A DNA stretch of 64,000 nt from contig JABWDB010000004.1 of assembly GCA_019614645.1 (NCBI GenBank), positions 16,244,001-16,308,000 on the forward strand, written 5' to 3'. Shown piece after piece: positions 11,682 to 23,700 of this stretch. The number at the start of each line of letters is the position of its first letter. The stretch's first letter is position 1. Source of the stretch: Stratiolaelaps scimitus. Lineage: Eukaryota; Arthropoda; Arachnida; Mesostigmata; Laelapidae. Both the position numbers and the translations under genes were made by a program. The notes beneath the pieces were generated by a model. The model was not told the origin of the DNA and searched no databases. It was given only the letters and a program-made list of their open reading frames with translations.

Positions 11682-12771
11682 TCGTTGTACAAGGAACAAC
11701 GATAGCGGCATCCAAACACGGGGTTTACAAACCTTTCGGTAGGACATGTGTTCGTTTCGGGCCACCGCTAGCGGCAAAATGGCGCGTTATTTGGAGTCGT
11801 TGCATTTGCTGATGATAGGGATGAGGACTGAGAAGGAGAGGCATCGAGGGTGAGCGAGACGAATGGAGAGAAAAAGCGAGCAATATTGTCGCCGTATCAC
11901 AAGCTTGCCGTGTGATTGTAGTGCCGAGAGACCCCAGGCGCAGGAGGCCCACAACGCCTTGAGGGATCTACTGCGAGCTGACAGGGAGGAGTTGGGCACA
12001 TTAATCTTTTAAAGTTTGCCACATTTGCTGCCAATAGCAGTCAGATGTTCGGGTAATGATGGACCCAGACGTCGAAGGAGAGGGCGGAACAAGGAATCAC
12101 AGAACGAGAGGATACGGATTTTCGCTCACTTCTTGCCGTGACATCGGCACAGTAGTAAGGAAGGGTGATCGCGTAACCACAATCCTATCAGCCCACCGTC
12201 AGTTCCATATCTCCAGTGCTCGGGATGCGAATCATCGGCAAACAACAGAAAGAGGGTGAAAAATTTTGGAGTAGCTGCAAATGCTCCCAAAGGGTTCTCA
12301 TGGCCAAGTGGACAGCATTAAATGGAGGCCGCCAACGCCATCTGTTGTCGGTGGAACCAACCTGCTTTACGCCACTTCTTAAACCTCAGAAGTGCTAACA
12401 TAGGAGAGCCACTATCCAGTGCGCTTCATTGTGAAACCCATTCTCCAATTGGGAGTGACCCTTCCTTCCGGCCGGTTAATCCCTACGAGCTAATAGGCTA
12501 GGGTGAAATCGATAGAATCAGTACGAGCTAAAATGAACACCATCTACTAAAGAAGCCGTCTCTAAATATACTAATCAAGTAGCTGGTCTTAGGAATATTC
12601 CGAGCTTAATCATTCTTTGTTCTACTCGTTTTTGCCCTGGCGTAAATGTGACATAATTGTGCTTGTCTTAGAGACGGTGAATACCATCACCCGATTATAT
12701 GATATATTGAAATCTCTCTTGACACTACTAACAACACTCAAAATCCTTGAGCCATTAAAATTCTGTCGCTG

Positions 12772-13188
12772 TTGACGTTTATCGTCATTATTATGGTATT
12801 GGGAGCTACAAAATTAGTATTGTTCCCCTGTATGGGAACCTCATCTAAAAAAAGGTTCAATATGCTTGGGGGTGTTCAGCAGAAATTTAAGTCGCCTAAA
12901 GTAAAGGTGTTCACTCGAAAGGAATGCTATAGATCTTCCGCCGATTGCTGCCATCTTTCGCTGATATTATCGAATATTGCTGACCTAAAGGAAACCAGCC
13001 GTATAAATATGGTTGATCACTTCTTTGATATAACGCACAACAATTTACGCAGTAGCCACACTATCAGCCCTAAAGCTACAGCTCGAGCCGAGCTCATCAA
13101 TAACGTACTCTCCTGGCGTATGTCCAAACTGTTGCTCAGCAAATATGTGTCTCGTGCGTCCATGGCTAACTTTTTCGAAAGTCGGTAA
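12772..13188 (+). CDS. Uncharacterised ORF, 138 codons without ATG at the boundary
   Basis: The frame is open for 139 codons and ends with TAA inside CGAAAGTCGGTAATC, which could also be a weak donor (TCG|GTAATC). It starts with hydrophobic IVIIMVLGATKLVLFPCMG, followed by mixed sequence with two Cys in SSADCCHLSL. Base composition is AT-richer than the neighbouring islands. ORFs of this length are expected by chance a few times in a window this size. No domain is recognised. The end overlaps the antisense ORF at 13166-13561. Confidence 0.2.
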   Translation: MTFIVIIMVLGATKLVLFPCMGTSSKKRFNMLGGVQQKFKSPKVKVFTRKECYRSSADCCHLSLILSNIADLKETSRINMVDHFFDITHNNLRSSHTISPKATARAELINNVLSWRMSKLLLSKYVSRASMANFFESR

Positions 13189-13561
13189 TCTGATCTACCA
13201 ACTCACGTCCCCCTTTCAGGAACATCAAAGAGTTTCTATTTGATTCTAAAATACAGTAGAACGAATACAAATAATTTGCTGAAGTTCGTGAGGTTACACT
13301 TTCTTCTTCACAAGGAAAACGTCTTTTTCCCCCATATTTTGTTGGCACCGTGAAACTTTGCAGACGAACCCGGCGTTCGTGAAGGGCATCGCTATGCTTG
13401 ACGCAGACGCCACGTACACCCCCGTTATAAAGATAAGATCTGGCATTCTGCTTAGAGGAAGCGCGGTTCCCTCTCTGACTCATCCGCTTGCCTCCTCCTG
13501 CAGACGACAGCGGTGGTTTTTCTGCCATCGTCATCTCGTCCCGCTGTTCCCGTGGCGTCAT
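13166..13561 (-). CDS. Uncharacterised intronless ORF, 131 aa from ATG
   Basis: An ATG at 13561 opens 131 codons to a TAG. The product starts MTPREQRDEMTMAEKPPLSS and continues with a Gly/Lys/Arg/Ser-rich region, then a basic and aromatic C-terminal half ending ELVDQITDFRKS. Third codon positions look GC-rich in the first half. It lies antisense to the candidate exon at 13364-13512; at most one is likely to be real. No homology is recognised. Confidence 0.2.
   Translation of the reverse strand: MTPREQRDEMTMAEKPPLSSAGGGKRMSQRGNRASSKQNARSYLYNGGVRGVCVKHSDALHERRVRLQSFTVPTKYGGKRRFPCEEESVTSRTSANYLYSFYCILESNRNSLMFLKGGRELVDQITDFRKS
13364..13512 (+). CDS. Candidate exon, unrecognised
   Basis: It follows a good acceptor (GTGAAACTTTGCAG after a CCCCCATATTTTGTT tract) and is open in phase 0. 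The start reads TNPAFVKGIAMLDADATYTP. The only usable donor is mediocre (ACAGCG|GTGGTT), leaving phase 2. That phase is compatible with the block at 15345-15467 (CG+G gives Arg). The antisense ORF 13166-13561 competes for the same DNA. I keep it as a hypothesis only. Confidence 0.22.
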
Positions 13562-13810
13562 CGCGCTACAGTGGCCGCCAGCCAGGCTCTCAAGCGGCAA
13601 CGGCACTCAACAGTCGAAAGGGGACGGATGAGACACCTTCTCTTCTATCATTCTCTTCAAGGGCAAGGAAAAAGTGGGAGAGGAGGTACTGCTAGAACAA
13701 AAAATGGCAGAAACAGGGCAACCCACACCCACCAAGGTACTCACCCTATCAGCCTCACGTGTGGAACTCACTACCGTGGAACTGCTCTCAGTTGTGTGGG
13801 ACTAAATGTT

Positions 13811-13830
13811 GGGGGGGGGGCGGGGGCGGA
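13811..13830. repeat. G-rich run (G10 C G5 C GG)
   Basis: Ten consecutive G, then C, then five G, then CGGA. This could form a G-quadruplex on the plus strand, but it is also a common assembly-error site. Confidence 0.9.
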
Positions 13831-13989
13831 GTGAAGAAGGCGCTCTCCTTGAAGCCAGTAAGGTCGTCGGCTTCTCGTAGTTGCTCGGTTCTTGCCGAGT
13901 CCAGGGGGTGCTAGCCAGCCCATGGTAGGGCGATCGGCGTATGGCCGGTCCAACGGCGCACGGTCGTCTCTGTTTCACTCTTCCCCAGT

Positions 13990-15110
13990 GATAGTCACTG
14001 CCCACTACTTCGTTCCCATTTTCGGCCTGGCACGCAGGGTTCCTGTGTGCAGATCCAAGGGTGGTTTCTGCCGACGAATTTTGGCGCCACTACAGTGCGA
14101 TGTACAGACGAGGGTAACAGCGGCACCCGCGAGCGCGACCGACCCAGACCAACGAACTGACGACTGCAGCAGCAGCAGCTGAAAGAGCAAGTTCCCCGCT
14201 GCGATCGAGGCGGCCACAGGGAACCAAGGATGAACGAGAGGAGAGATTGCGGGAGTGATTGAAATACAGATAGGTGAAAGAGAGAGAGCGCGGGGGCGCA
14301 AGAATCAGTGTTCGTTACTGACGCTGCGGCCGTTTTCGAGCTGCGATGGGCTCCGAGCGGCTTCAGAGCAACGAGCCGCTCGCTTTGTTGTCGTTTCCAT
14401 GTGGGCGGGCTACGCCACTGCGCGTCAGCTCGGGACTCTGGTGGCAGGATACGGGAGGGAACGGGCCAAGCAGGAGACGTTAAGGGTCGGGTCGAAACCG
14501 GGGACTTTTGAGGAGAGAGGTTTTTCCTCTTTTTCGGCCCGACGGCTGCTGCTTGAAGGGATGCTGTGCTTGCCGGCTCCGCCCTTCGCTCTGTTCGACG
14601 GCAATAGTACACTAGGCCGCTAGTGAGATGGTCTGGCGTCGTTGTTCGCTACTTCGTCCTCTCTCGCTTTTGTCCGTCCGTCCCCTTAGCGGAATCGGTG
14701 TCACTTTGCGGTCTTCGCAAGGAGGAAAATTGAGATGACCAAAACCACTGCGACTGCAACTGCTACTACTTGCGCTTGGGTGCGGAGTGGCTGCTCGGCG
14801 ACAGCAGTGCCACAGCAGAACGGCGACCATCATCATGTGAGGCGTGCTCACTCTTCAACCACGAAAGGGAGAACTATACGACGACGAGATGTGTGGTGGT
14901 GCTGCTGCTGCTACTGCTACTACTGCTGCCACTCGGCAGGCTCGCTTTATCCAAGCTTGGAACTATATATATATACAACGCAGAGCAGAGACAGCAGGAA
15001 CAGCGCCGGCAGAAGCAGCCGCAGCACCAACAGAAGAGAAGGAAACCCTTTAGGAAACCGCTCGGATCGGGTTGCCGCCACGCTGGCAGCGAAGATGTGT
15101 TCTGCCGCAA
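13990..15110. other. GC- and triplet-rich island, possible promoter or 5' UTR
   Basis: The stretch is GC-rich, with GCAGCAGCAGCAGC at 14167-14180, a CTG/CTA triplet run at 14899-14930, and long ORFs on both strands (for example 205 codons on minus ending at 13995). The ORFs are Ser/Pro/Arg-rich low-complexity translations with no recognised domain. Long open frames are common by chance in GC-rich DNA. I read this as regulatory or untranslated leader DNA rather than protein-coding. Confidence 0.4.
14899..14930. repeat. (CTG/CTA)n triplet repeat
   Basis: An interrupted GCTGCTGCTGCTACTGCTAC tract within the GC-rich island. It gives Leu or Cys runs in different frames. Confidence 0.93.
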
Positions 15111-15344
15111 TTGGGCCATTTCGGTGGACTTGAAAAAAATAGACAGACAAAAGAGAAGGAGAAACTGAGGCACGGAAAGCCAGCTAGACAAAACCTCAAA
15201 ATCAGGAGCGCGTTGGCCATTGCTTGAAAGGCAATTCGCCACTTTTATACCGCTGTCTTGATCTCTTTTGGATCTCAATCATCTCTCGCAAATGGTAGCA
15301 GGCAATGAACGGACACAATGTTACGGACGAACCTGTGATTACAG

Positions 15345-15467
15345 GACACGCAGGGCCCATTCTATAATAAATTATAGTCGCAAAGATTTGGACGATACGG
15401 CCAAGGCCGAACGAATCGCTGTGGCTAGCTGGAGAAAATATTGTGAGGACAAAACGAAATGTCGCAT
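15345..15467 (+). CDS. Candidate 123 bp exon, charged helix-like segment
   Basis: An AG at 15343-15344 (CCTGTGATTACAG) and a donor (CGCAT|GTAAGC) bound 123 bp that is phase 2 at both ends. Only one frame is open. It reads TRRAHSIINYSRKD, then DLDDTAKAERIAVASWRK and YCEDKTKCR, a charged, helix-prone composition. The acceptor has a poor pyrimidine tract; an alternative AG lies at 15378-15379. It can follow 13364-13512 in frame. No family is recognised. Confidence 0.3.
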
Positions 15468-17246
15468 GTAAGCACAAGTTAATTGATGTGCTTTTGTCGA
15501 TGAGTAAAGCCAATAATGGATTTCGTTTAATTTAAAATCGCTCTGGCGTAATTGAAGCCCGATATTGCCTCTGATCTGAAACCGCGATCTATCCAATATA
15601 GCTAGTAGTATAACCGATAATATATATATATATATATAAGCTAACGAATATAATCGTTCAAACAATAAAATATCTAATATAATCAACAATCTGTCAATGG
15701 TATTGGTTCAAGGACGACGACATTTTAGTCTTGCCCTACCTATTAGATTACACATTAGAAGGACCGCCAAGTAATTAAAATCATTCGGCTAGAGCCAGAC
15801 GCGTTGCCGAGTCATAAACGCTCCCTACAAGAATGCGAAAAGTAAGCTGTATTTACTAATACAGCACAGGCCGGTCGGTGGAATCTGTCCGTCGACTCTC
15901 GGCAAGCATCCGCGCCGACCGCTGCCACCCATCTTATTTGCTTGTCTCAATGCTACATTCCGACCGCTTAACCACTCCCCCTCCACCCGCGTACACGAGA
16001 GAGCGTGTGCGCCACAAACCCGCTGATGCAGTCTATTGATATAATAGCGACGCTTTCCATTCTGTCATGGCAATCCATCAAGGATTAGGTGGAGTCCAAA
16101 CATATGCACACTCTACTCAACAACTCGTTCGAGTAGAAATTGCCACTTGCGTTGTAAGTACGATACACAGGCCCAGTGTATATTATAGGGAAAAACAAAG
16201 AAAAAACCCGAACGAGCAAAAGACCCCACCCGCACGAGTTTAGAGAGTTCACGGAGCGCGGCCCCTTCACGACAACTCCCCTCGAGCCTCTTCACCCTCC
16301 GCCGCCGCCACCTCTGATCTGATCGGCGAGTCGAGGAGAATCGAGAGCTTCTAAAATGCAGGGCTAAATGCACTGCGAGCCAGCCTTATCTCGAGGGACC
16401 TCATTAGGTTCGGAGGAGCTGAAGCAGAAACAGCTCGAGCTCGTCAAGCTTTTGTTTCCTGGTGAAAAACGTGGAAACGTCCCTAGCGCTATCACTCATC
16501 GGAGTTTTTGCTCAACTGGATAGCACTTCTGGTGACGCACGGAGAAACCTCATCGACGTGAAAGATTATGAAATGAGATTCTGGTTGTCCATGAATATTA
16601 AACTATATTATAGATTCGTTTTATAGGATGTGCACGATTAGGTTCATCCTGACGGAACTGTCTCTGGCATTCGTATCGTTTGAACTCGGCAAATCTGGAT
16701 GACCAAGTGGTAATACCAAGGCCAGCCAGAGAATATAGCTGAGGATCAGATATGCAAAGAGGGGAAGACCCACAGAGGATAACGAAAATGTAGGGTGGTG
16801 CTGAGAACACCTATGCCGTTCGAATCGAGTTCGCTTAAGGTACAGCTTTCTCAAAGGGTGCCACCTCTGGTGTTGCTCTTGATACTAATTTGCTACTGAG
16901 AATATACCAAGGTGTTAATATCTTCGCATAAAGTAGTGCGGCAAGATCACGCCCAACTTGACCCTTTTGGCAATCCACAGCGATCAGGAATTAAGTCACC
17001 AAGTGGCTTGGTGACTTATTGAATCATTTTGTCTGTTTTTCGCTGAATGAGCAGACGTAGCGATCGCTTCCACTGTTATGAGTGGCGTCAACATGTCGGA
17101 GAAAATCTTTCGATCTGAGAGACCAAAACTTGGACGGCCAGGTAAGACATAGCGTGACGCGTTTTTCAAGGAATGAGCACAGACGAATATAGCCCTGTTA
17201 ATATAAGTCTTCTTAATCATTAGACTCAGTTCGTCTCGTGTTGCAG
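15468..17246. other. Non-coding stretch
   Basis: It holds a (TA)n tract at 15620-15638 and the perfect inverted repeat at 16992-17018. No convincing exon was seen. Confidence 0.6.
16992..17018. repeat. Perfect 12 bp inverted repeat with 3 bp loop
   Basis: TAAGTCACCAAG is followed by TGG and then CTTGGTGACTTA. It is a perfect hairpin or cruciform-capable palindrome, 228 bp upstream of the candidate exon at 17247. Confidence 0.95.
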
Positions 17247-17579
17247 ACTCGGCACTTGCTATCGCTAGACACAAAAATGTCCTGTACATTTTCAACTCGG
17301 CAAAATCCTCTCCGCAAGAAGGTGTGGCTTTCGAAAAACGATGTCGCTAGACTGACAGAAACTCGAGATCCATCGAACCACCAACGTCAGACAAACCCGA
17401 TAACCTTCAAGGATATATCCAAGGCTGAATTGGTTACGGTTAAGCCTCACTTCCCACATCACCCGTCCGAGATCGCAGGGTCGGGTCTTACCGCCCTGCC
17501 GCAAGACGTACGTGGCAACCAAGCCAAGCGCGACAAAAAGGCCTGTGAAGAAGCAGGAGGGCCAAAGAAAGAGCTACAG
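17247..17579 (+). CDS. Candidate 333 bp internal exon, unrecognised protein
   Basis: This is one of the best unassigned blocks. An acceptor (CAGTTCGTCTCGTGTTGCAG) and a classical donor (GCTACAG|GTGAGC) enclose exactly 111 codons, phase 0 at both ends and open throughout. The product is hydrophilic and basic: TKMSCTFSTRQNPLRKKVWL, then NDVARLTETRDPSNHQRQ, FKDISKAELVTVKPHFPHHP, and a charged end KRDKKACEEAGGPKKELQ. There is no membrane segment or obvious fold, so it may be a linker or disordered part of a larger protein. Third positions turn GC-rich in the second half. The frame continues 46 codons past the donor to TAA at 17718-17720, so intron retention would be translatable. Family unknown. 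Confidence 0.48.
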
Positions 17580-19013
17580 GTGAGCGGATCCGAGCTCGTG
17601 GGATGTCTCTTGTCGGATCGACATCAGATGATCTTCATCGTCAAGCTGTTCCCTCTGCCGGCTGACTCGACCGACGTGGCTGCTACTGCGGTGGACGGGC
17701 CGGTCGTCCGGGTCCCTTAATGGCCCTCGAGGGCGTATCCACCACCTCGCCCTTGTATGACGCTTGCACTTCAGGGTTGTCGCTTGGTCCCAGCACCGTT
17801 TTATTATAGACGCGGTCTGCACGGGACCGTAGTCAGTCGCGCATTCTACTCCGAAATGATTAGGCATTGCCTTTGGGACTGCGGTGGCATTGGAACTACT
17901 GGAAGGGGATTGAGAGAGGTCGGCTTCTCCTCTACTCGTTCGGGGTTCCTCCGGGGCTCATTCGATAAACCACCGTTGTGGCACAATCCGCTACCATAAT
18001 ACTTGCCGTGTGAATTTGGCTGAGACGCAGAGACGAGAAAAAGAAGAAGGTGTACCACAGCTGGCAGCAGAAGTAGTGGTGGTACAAAATCAGGTGGCTA
18101 TCAAGTCAGGCCATCAGGCTAGGACCAGCCGAGCTGCAATGGAATGTCAGGACTGTACAGCAATGAATCATCGTATCGTATGTACAGTTGATCGTCCCGA
18201 CTACTGGAAGGCAACCCAGGCCAATTAGCTGGTCTAAGCGTGTCGGAGACGTCACCCCTGAACAGGACACCAGGTGCACGACAATGGGGAGGATATATGT
18301 ACTACATTTGCAGACGTCTGTCTGTGAATACGAACGTATGCTGGTTGAGTAACTTGGTGATGACGGTATCACCGTTGCCCAGATTGGAGTGAGTTTGATG
18401 GAGTTCTCAATCCCTTCCCCTGTCAGATAGGAGAACAGCTGAGGGTCAGCTCGAAAAACAGAGAGTCAGAGTCTCAATCCCTTGACAATCTGCTGAATCA
18501 AAAGTTGGCGGTGCGGTTGGTTTATATCCGGATAGGTTAGGATAGTCGGTCTCCAGCGAAGAATCGGACGGTGACCTCGAAGACCGCGGTCACCAACCCA
18601 ATTACTGCAAGGAAACGGTCTGTTCTGCTTCAGACTTCGCGGATAACAACTAATGGCAATTAGCACGAGGATATCACCGACGGATGTCCCGATTTACCTC
18701 AATGCTTTTAGCAAACGTTTTCACGCTGATATCGCGACAAAACCAACACCGCCAGTCCGCTAGCTGTACGCTGTCGCATCCTCAGGCCGTGCTGAACTCG
18801 GCCACAACCCTGAACGTTAGACCGAATTCTGGGTGACGTTAGTGATAGACCTTCCATTATCTATATCAATGATAATATGACTCTAGACGCTGCTTTCACA
18901 TTGAATACTATCATCTGCACGTACCTCCGGAAACCTTTTGTGATCTGTTGTAATGTGACATCGTGTATTGATCCATATATCCTACAGATATCTTCTTCTT
19001 CGTGTTCCCTCTT

Positions 19014-19014
19014 A

Positions 19015-19071
<57 letters not shown>

Positions 19072-19080
19072 TATATATAT

Positions 19081-19117
<37 letters not shown>

Positions 19118-19122
19118 TATAT
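19014..19122. repeat. Compound (TA)n-(GA)n-(TA)n microsatellite, about 109 bp
   Basis: TA dinucleotides with a TG interruption, then (AG)5-6, then TA with TAGA interruptions. Among the largest simple repeats in the window, and AT-palindromic, so likely hard to assemble exactly. Confidence 0.97.
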
Positions 19123-19613
19123 GGTCTACAGATCGTCTTTTTTCTAAATCGTCTAGCTCATTTCTAACGGGGTTGCACGCCGTGTTCAATAGCATTGCGC
19201 TCTCGTACTACATTCGAGTGTTTGGACGAACAGCTTAAAAGTTGCGTGGCAGCTAGTGAAAGCTCACGCCGATTGCCGCATCAAATAATATACCACTACG
19301 TCCACTGGCGTACCTCGCACATAGCTTGTGCTCGCGTTGCTCGATTTGTAGTGCCTCCAACGTGCAATCATCTACGGAGCTAATTAGATCAGCAACCTTC
19401 GGGAGAAACCTGGGTAAACCGCCAGATATGTGGCTGCCAGCTGAGTTGCCAAGTTGCGACCTGATAGCGATCGAGAGAGGATATGTAATCGTATGCGGAA
19501 AAGCGGATGAGAACTGAGTGAGAGAGATTGCGTAATTTCGCGCACGCCAATTTGCATCGAGTTCTCGTCAATGAGAGATGTAAACCCAGCAACTGTAAAG
19601 TTGAAATTGGAAC

Positions 19614-19639
19614 TATATATATATATATATATATATATA
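19614..19639. repeat. (TA)n microsatellite
   Basis: About 26 bp of TA dinucleotides. An (AC)9 tract lies downstream at 19861-19878. Confidence 0.95.
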
Positions 19640-20230
19640 CATCCGACTGTCACACGCACATGAACAGGATTGCTGAGCCGAGCCCCGATGCTGATTAATC
19701 TATAGCTCGATGCGACCGCAATGCTCACCACACTCATACCGAGGCGATCATAACGCCACAACGTTTATAGTCTAAATGCTCTACGGCAGCATTGAAGAGT
19801 TACTGTTGCATTCTATGAGGCAGATGATAAATAGAATTTGATCGACGTACACAAAACATTACACACACACACACACACCTACATTCAAATGCAAACTTAT
19901 AACGGAAATAACGTGAATAACCTCGTATGGTCGTTGCTGCCGCCGCCAAAGATATACAAACGTGTCGTTCCATTAAGTCATATTTTGGCCCGCCCTGAAG
20001 GCGCTATAGCAGCGGCATGTCATATTTTTATAAGTTCCGTTTTTCGCTGACTGACAACAGCCTTAAAGCGACCCCCGTTCGTTCAACGGGCGAACGATTG
20101 TAGCCGAGGCTTTATGAAGCTGGCAAACACGAAAGGCGAAGCGCTGGAACGCCGATTCATTTTACCCGCACGTAACATTATCGCGCCGCCGGTCGCCGCA
20201 CCAATGAATTGATCGTTAGCACCTCTCATC

Positions 20231-20262
20231 GCGGCGGCGGCGGCAGCAGCAGCAGCAGCAGC
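20231..20262. repeat. (GCG)n-(GCA)n triplet repeat
   Basis: Four GCG followed by seven GCA/CAG units. It lies in a GC-rich stretch about 300 bp upstream of the candidate first exon at 20569 and may be part of a leader. Confidence 0.95.
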
Positions 20263-20568
20263 AACCGAAGCAGTAGACGACGACTGAGGAACGGATGTCC
20301 CTGATCGATCCTGACTAATAGAAGTGAGGTGGCCACACGAAGCCAGAGGCAGGGAGAGGTGAAGGTGGAGCCAATCGTTGGTTACCTTCTTGTTACTTTC
20401 GTGGCCCTTGCTAGCCCCGTGCCCCTGTGTCTGTCGGCGCCAGCCTCGCTAATAGCTCCGTTAGAGCAGTCAGCGGGCATACGTATGTGTATGCTAGCAA
20501 GGGCGCGTGCATACTGTGGCATACACAATATTACTACTAAGTAGTAACAAACATGTATCCTTGGTCTG

Positions 20569-20799
20569 ATGAAGAGATATAGAGGGACAGAGAAAGAGAG
20601 AGAGCGAGAGGAAGGGCAGAGGAAAGCGGACAGACCTCGTAATTTGAGTTGGAACCTTGATGGCAATAATGACGAAGGCGCTAAAGATGCCACTGCTCCG
20701 TTCATTATCGGCGTGCAACTGGAGAACGTCTCAACCTTGAAGGGCACGCCTTCAAGACGGACAACTGGACCGCGTTTGCACGAACGCACCCGGAACACG
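20569..20799 (+). CDS. Candidate first coding exon, basic N-terminus
   Basis: The ATG at 20569 is the first after an in-frame TAA about 12 codons upstream. The frame runs 77 codons to a strong donor (AACACG|GTAAGT), leaving phase 0. The product starts MKRYRGTEKEREREEGQRKA, where the Glu/Arg run comes from a GA-rich tract, then reads NLSWNLDGNNDEGAKD and APFIIGVQLENVSTLKG, ending in a basic RTTGPRLHERTRNT. No domain is recognised. A 138-codon antisense ORF (20382-20798) is likely its shadow. A non-coding 5' exon with the same donor is an equal alternative. Confidence 0.33.
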
Positions 20800-23700
20800 G
20801 TAAGTTCGTGAGCGAGCTCGGTGACAGTCCGCGCACAAGTCGGTGATTGATGTAGGCTCGCTTGCCAGATGTTGTTGCGGCCTCTTCAGTGAGTGGAACA
20901 TGTACGTGTATGCTTCTATTACCTTAGCCAGGAACGGGGTGTCATATCCCTGATGAACATATACCACTAATTTCGAGAACTATTTGCATTATACTGACTC
21001 GGGCATGCCAAATAGTGAGCGTGCACGCGATGAATGAATGTGTCATGATGATGACAAAAATAAAAGCAACAACAGCATCCGCCCCAGTGTTCATTTATGA
21101 TGGAGCGCCCCGCTCGCAACAAAGCCATTTTCAATGCACCACCTTATTCGAATGGACACATTTTTAAGCGACTACTTCAAGGAGTACTGCAAATTAACGC
21201 ACACACACATCGTGTATGGGCCCTTGAAACTCTACAAAGCCTGATGGCTGTGTTCGGTGATTTGTGCTCCCAGCGCCGAGCGTTTATGGGCAGACAGCCA
21301 GACGGGCCAGGAACAATCAAACACCCGAACATGGCCAATGCCTATACCGAATTTTTCCCGGGAACATAATAGCGACATGCTTTTCGAAGCCCTTGCATGA
21401 AACGATTCGAAGCTGTGTTCGTGGCAATTGGCTAGGTATGATTACATACGATATGTTTGACAGGGTGATTCACGCAAATTATTACAGAAAGACTCATGTT
21501 TATGGTATTCTGCACAAGAGAAATCATGTCTAATCATGCGTATGCTACAGCTCTGGAAACGCTAACACCCTAGTTATGCTCTCTCATCGTTATAATTATA
21601 CTTCGAATAATCAAAAACGAGAAGTTCACACATATTGCATCGTCTATGTACGTATGCATATATCATCGACATACGCCTACACTTCGACACATATACTCAC
21701 TCGCATAGATACATTTATACCGGCATATGTACCCACACATATGCATGTATATATTGTTATACAAATATATAGTATGCACGATACGAACACGACGAACGTG
21801 CACATAGGGAGTCGGGGTTTGTTATTTGAAATCATAGGAGGTCGTCGTCGTCGTTTTCATCATTGTTGTCGGCGTCGTTGTTGTTGTCGTCATCGACGAC
21901 GGCGTTGTTGTTCGAGCTGCTGCTGCTGCTGCTGCCGTATTAGGGAAGGGCCCCGAGGGTGACAGGGATGGAGGGGTGTAAGCGGTACGAGGAAATCCGG
22001 ATCCCCGACCGACCGACCGGACCAGCACTGCCTCTGAGGTGCAGACAGACTCAGCAAGGCCGAGCTACGGCCATGGACCTCCCGTGCCTTAAGCGAACAC
22101 CGACAGTGGGCGAACAGGCGGCCGGTTCTTCACTTCGTCCCCTCGCTGGATGGGACGCCACCTACACGCCAAGATGGATGGAGTCTGGCACGCGATGTCG
22201 GGCTGCTGCTCCGCCGCCACCCCTCACCGCCATCGCCACCGCTGGCGCCCTCAAAGACGAAGAAGACACACAGACATTGTGCGCTCAAACGACGAAGCAA
22301 CGATAGGAAGAACGAGCTAGAGAGGGAGCACACATGAACACAACGCACTGCAACAGAACGACGACGGCAGTCAGCCGGGGGCTGACCGCCTCGCACCTCG
22401 TTGCGTTCCGAAGTGGCGCTGCTGCAAAGTGACAAAAGTCAGCTAGCACTCTGATGTAAGACGGACCCACAGGGACATGGCGGTCGTGAGAACGTATTTT
22501 CTTGTTATATCCTAGATATCAAATGCTGGTCGATACCTTGCCGCTAAGAACGTTGCTTTGAATTCAACTCAAATCATGGTTTATTGTCGGAACTGCAATC
22601 TCACAATGCTTAAGTTATCGAAAAGGAAAACAAAAGATAATAAACGTGTTAAGAGGCAATCTGTGCGTCCAAAAAGAAGGATACAGCCTTCGGTTGGAAC
22701 AGGGTTTTTTTTGAATTTTCAAATTATTACGACATGTATTAAGTTAAGTATCTGCATGAACGAAAACGAAATGAGATGAAAACGCGATGCGGGTCAAGAA
22801 AAGAGGTTACCGGCAACAAATCCAATGGTGCGTTAAGCAGCGATCAACCGATGGCTGGCAAGTGATCGGGTTAGATCGCGTGATGAAATCTACGCATTGA
22901 AGGTCCTACTATGTATAAGATGGTGATTCGGACCTCGGGCACCTGTCGGCTATGCCGTGCTCATAGCCGGGGTTTTTTGATACAGCAAAGGTCAATGTCA
23001 GACATTTTGAGCTTGAATATTTGGACTCGGGTGACGATGGCGGTGGCTCTTGCAATGACAAGCGCACCGCGACTTGGTGGAGCATTTGGATTGAATTGAA
23101 GAATTCAAATAGTAACTAGAACGGTGCGGTTGCAGTATTTAAGTAAGCCGTACTGAGTTGGCAAAGGCATGTTCGTCTTTTGTTTCGCATTCATCCGACT
23201 TCGTCTACAAAATAATTTCACCATAATCCAATGGACGTATTCGAAGCAATCTGTCTCACAAGAGTTTATGATCGAAATATCTAGGTTGAACAGTAAATAG
23301 GTACGTTAGTAGGGTCACACAGATAAAATATGTAGTCCACGCGAACGACGACCTGCTCGCACGAGCCCTGACAACCGCGAATAGGATGATAGATCAAAAG
23401 GATTGAATGCCCCTGAGCTACAGTAGTCGCAGTAGTAGGAGTACGTCTGACAGCGACGGATGCGAACCCAACACCAATTATCCAGGGTTAGATCCTATAA
23501 GCGTGATTAGAGTGAACCTGCTCATTGCTGGACCACGAATTAGTGGACATACTATGCACATAACGCACCTCGAATGGTAGACACACCCCGAGAACCGTCG
23601 ACCCCTTACCGTTCCCTCATTTAATTCGTTCTACTTGATCCGACAGATGAAGGGTGATTCGCAGATCATAAGTACTCGGATTATATGTAGGTATGTTCAT

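Larger units (their letters stand above)
17580..20568. other. Non-coding stretch
   Basis: No supportable exon. It contains the large AT/AG microsatellite at 19014-19122, another TA tract at 19614-19639, (AC)9 at 19861-19878, and a GCG/GCA triplet tract at 20231-20262. Confidence 0.55.

Noticed and set aside
13995..14612. 205-codon minus ORF
   Set aside because: Ser/Pro/Arg-rich low-complexity product in a GC-rich island, with no recognised domain or splice support.
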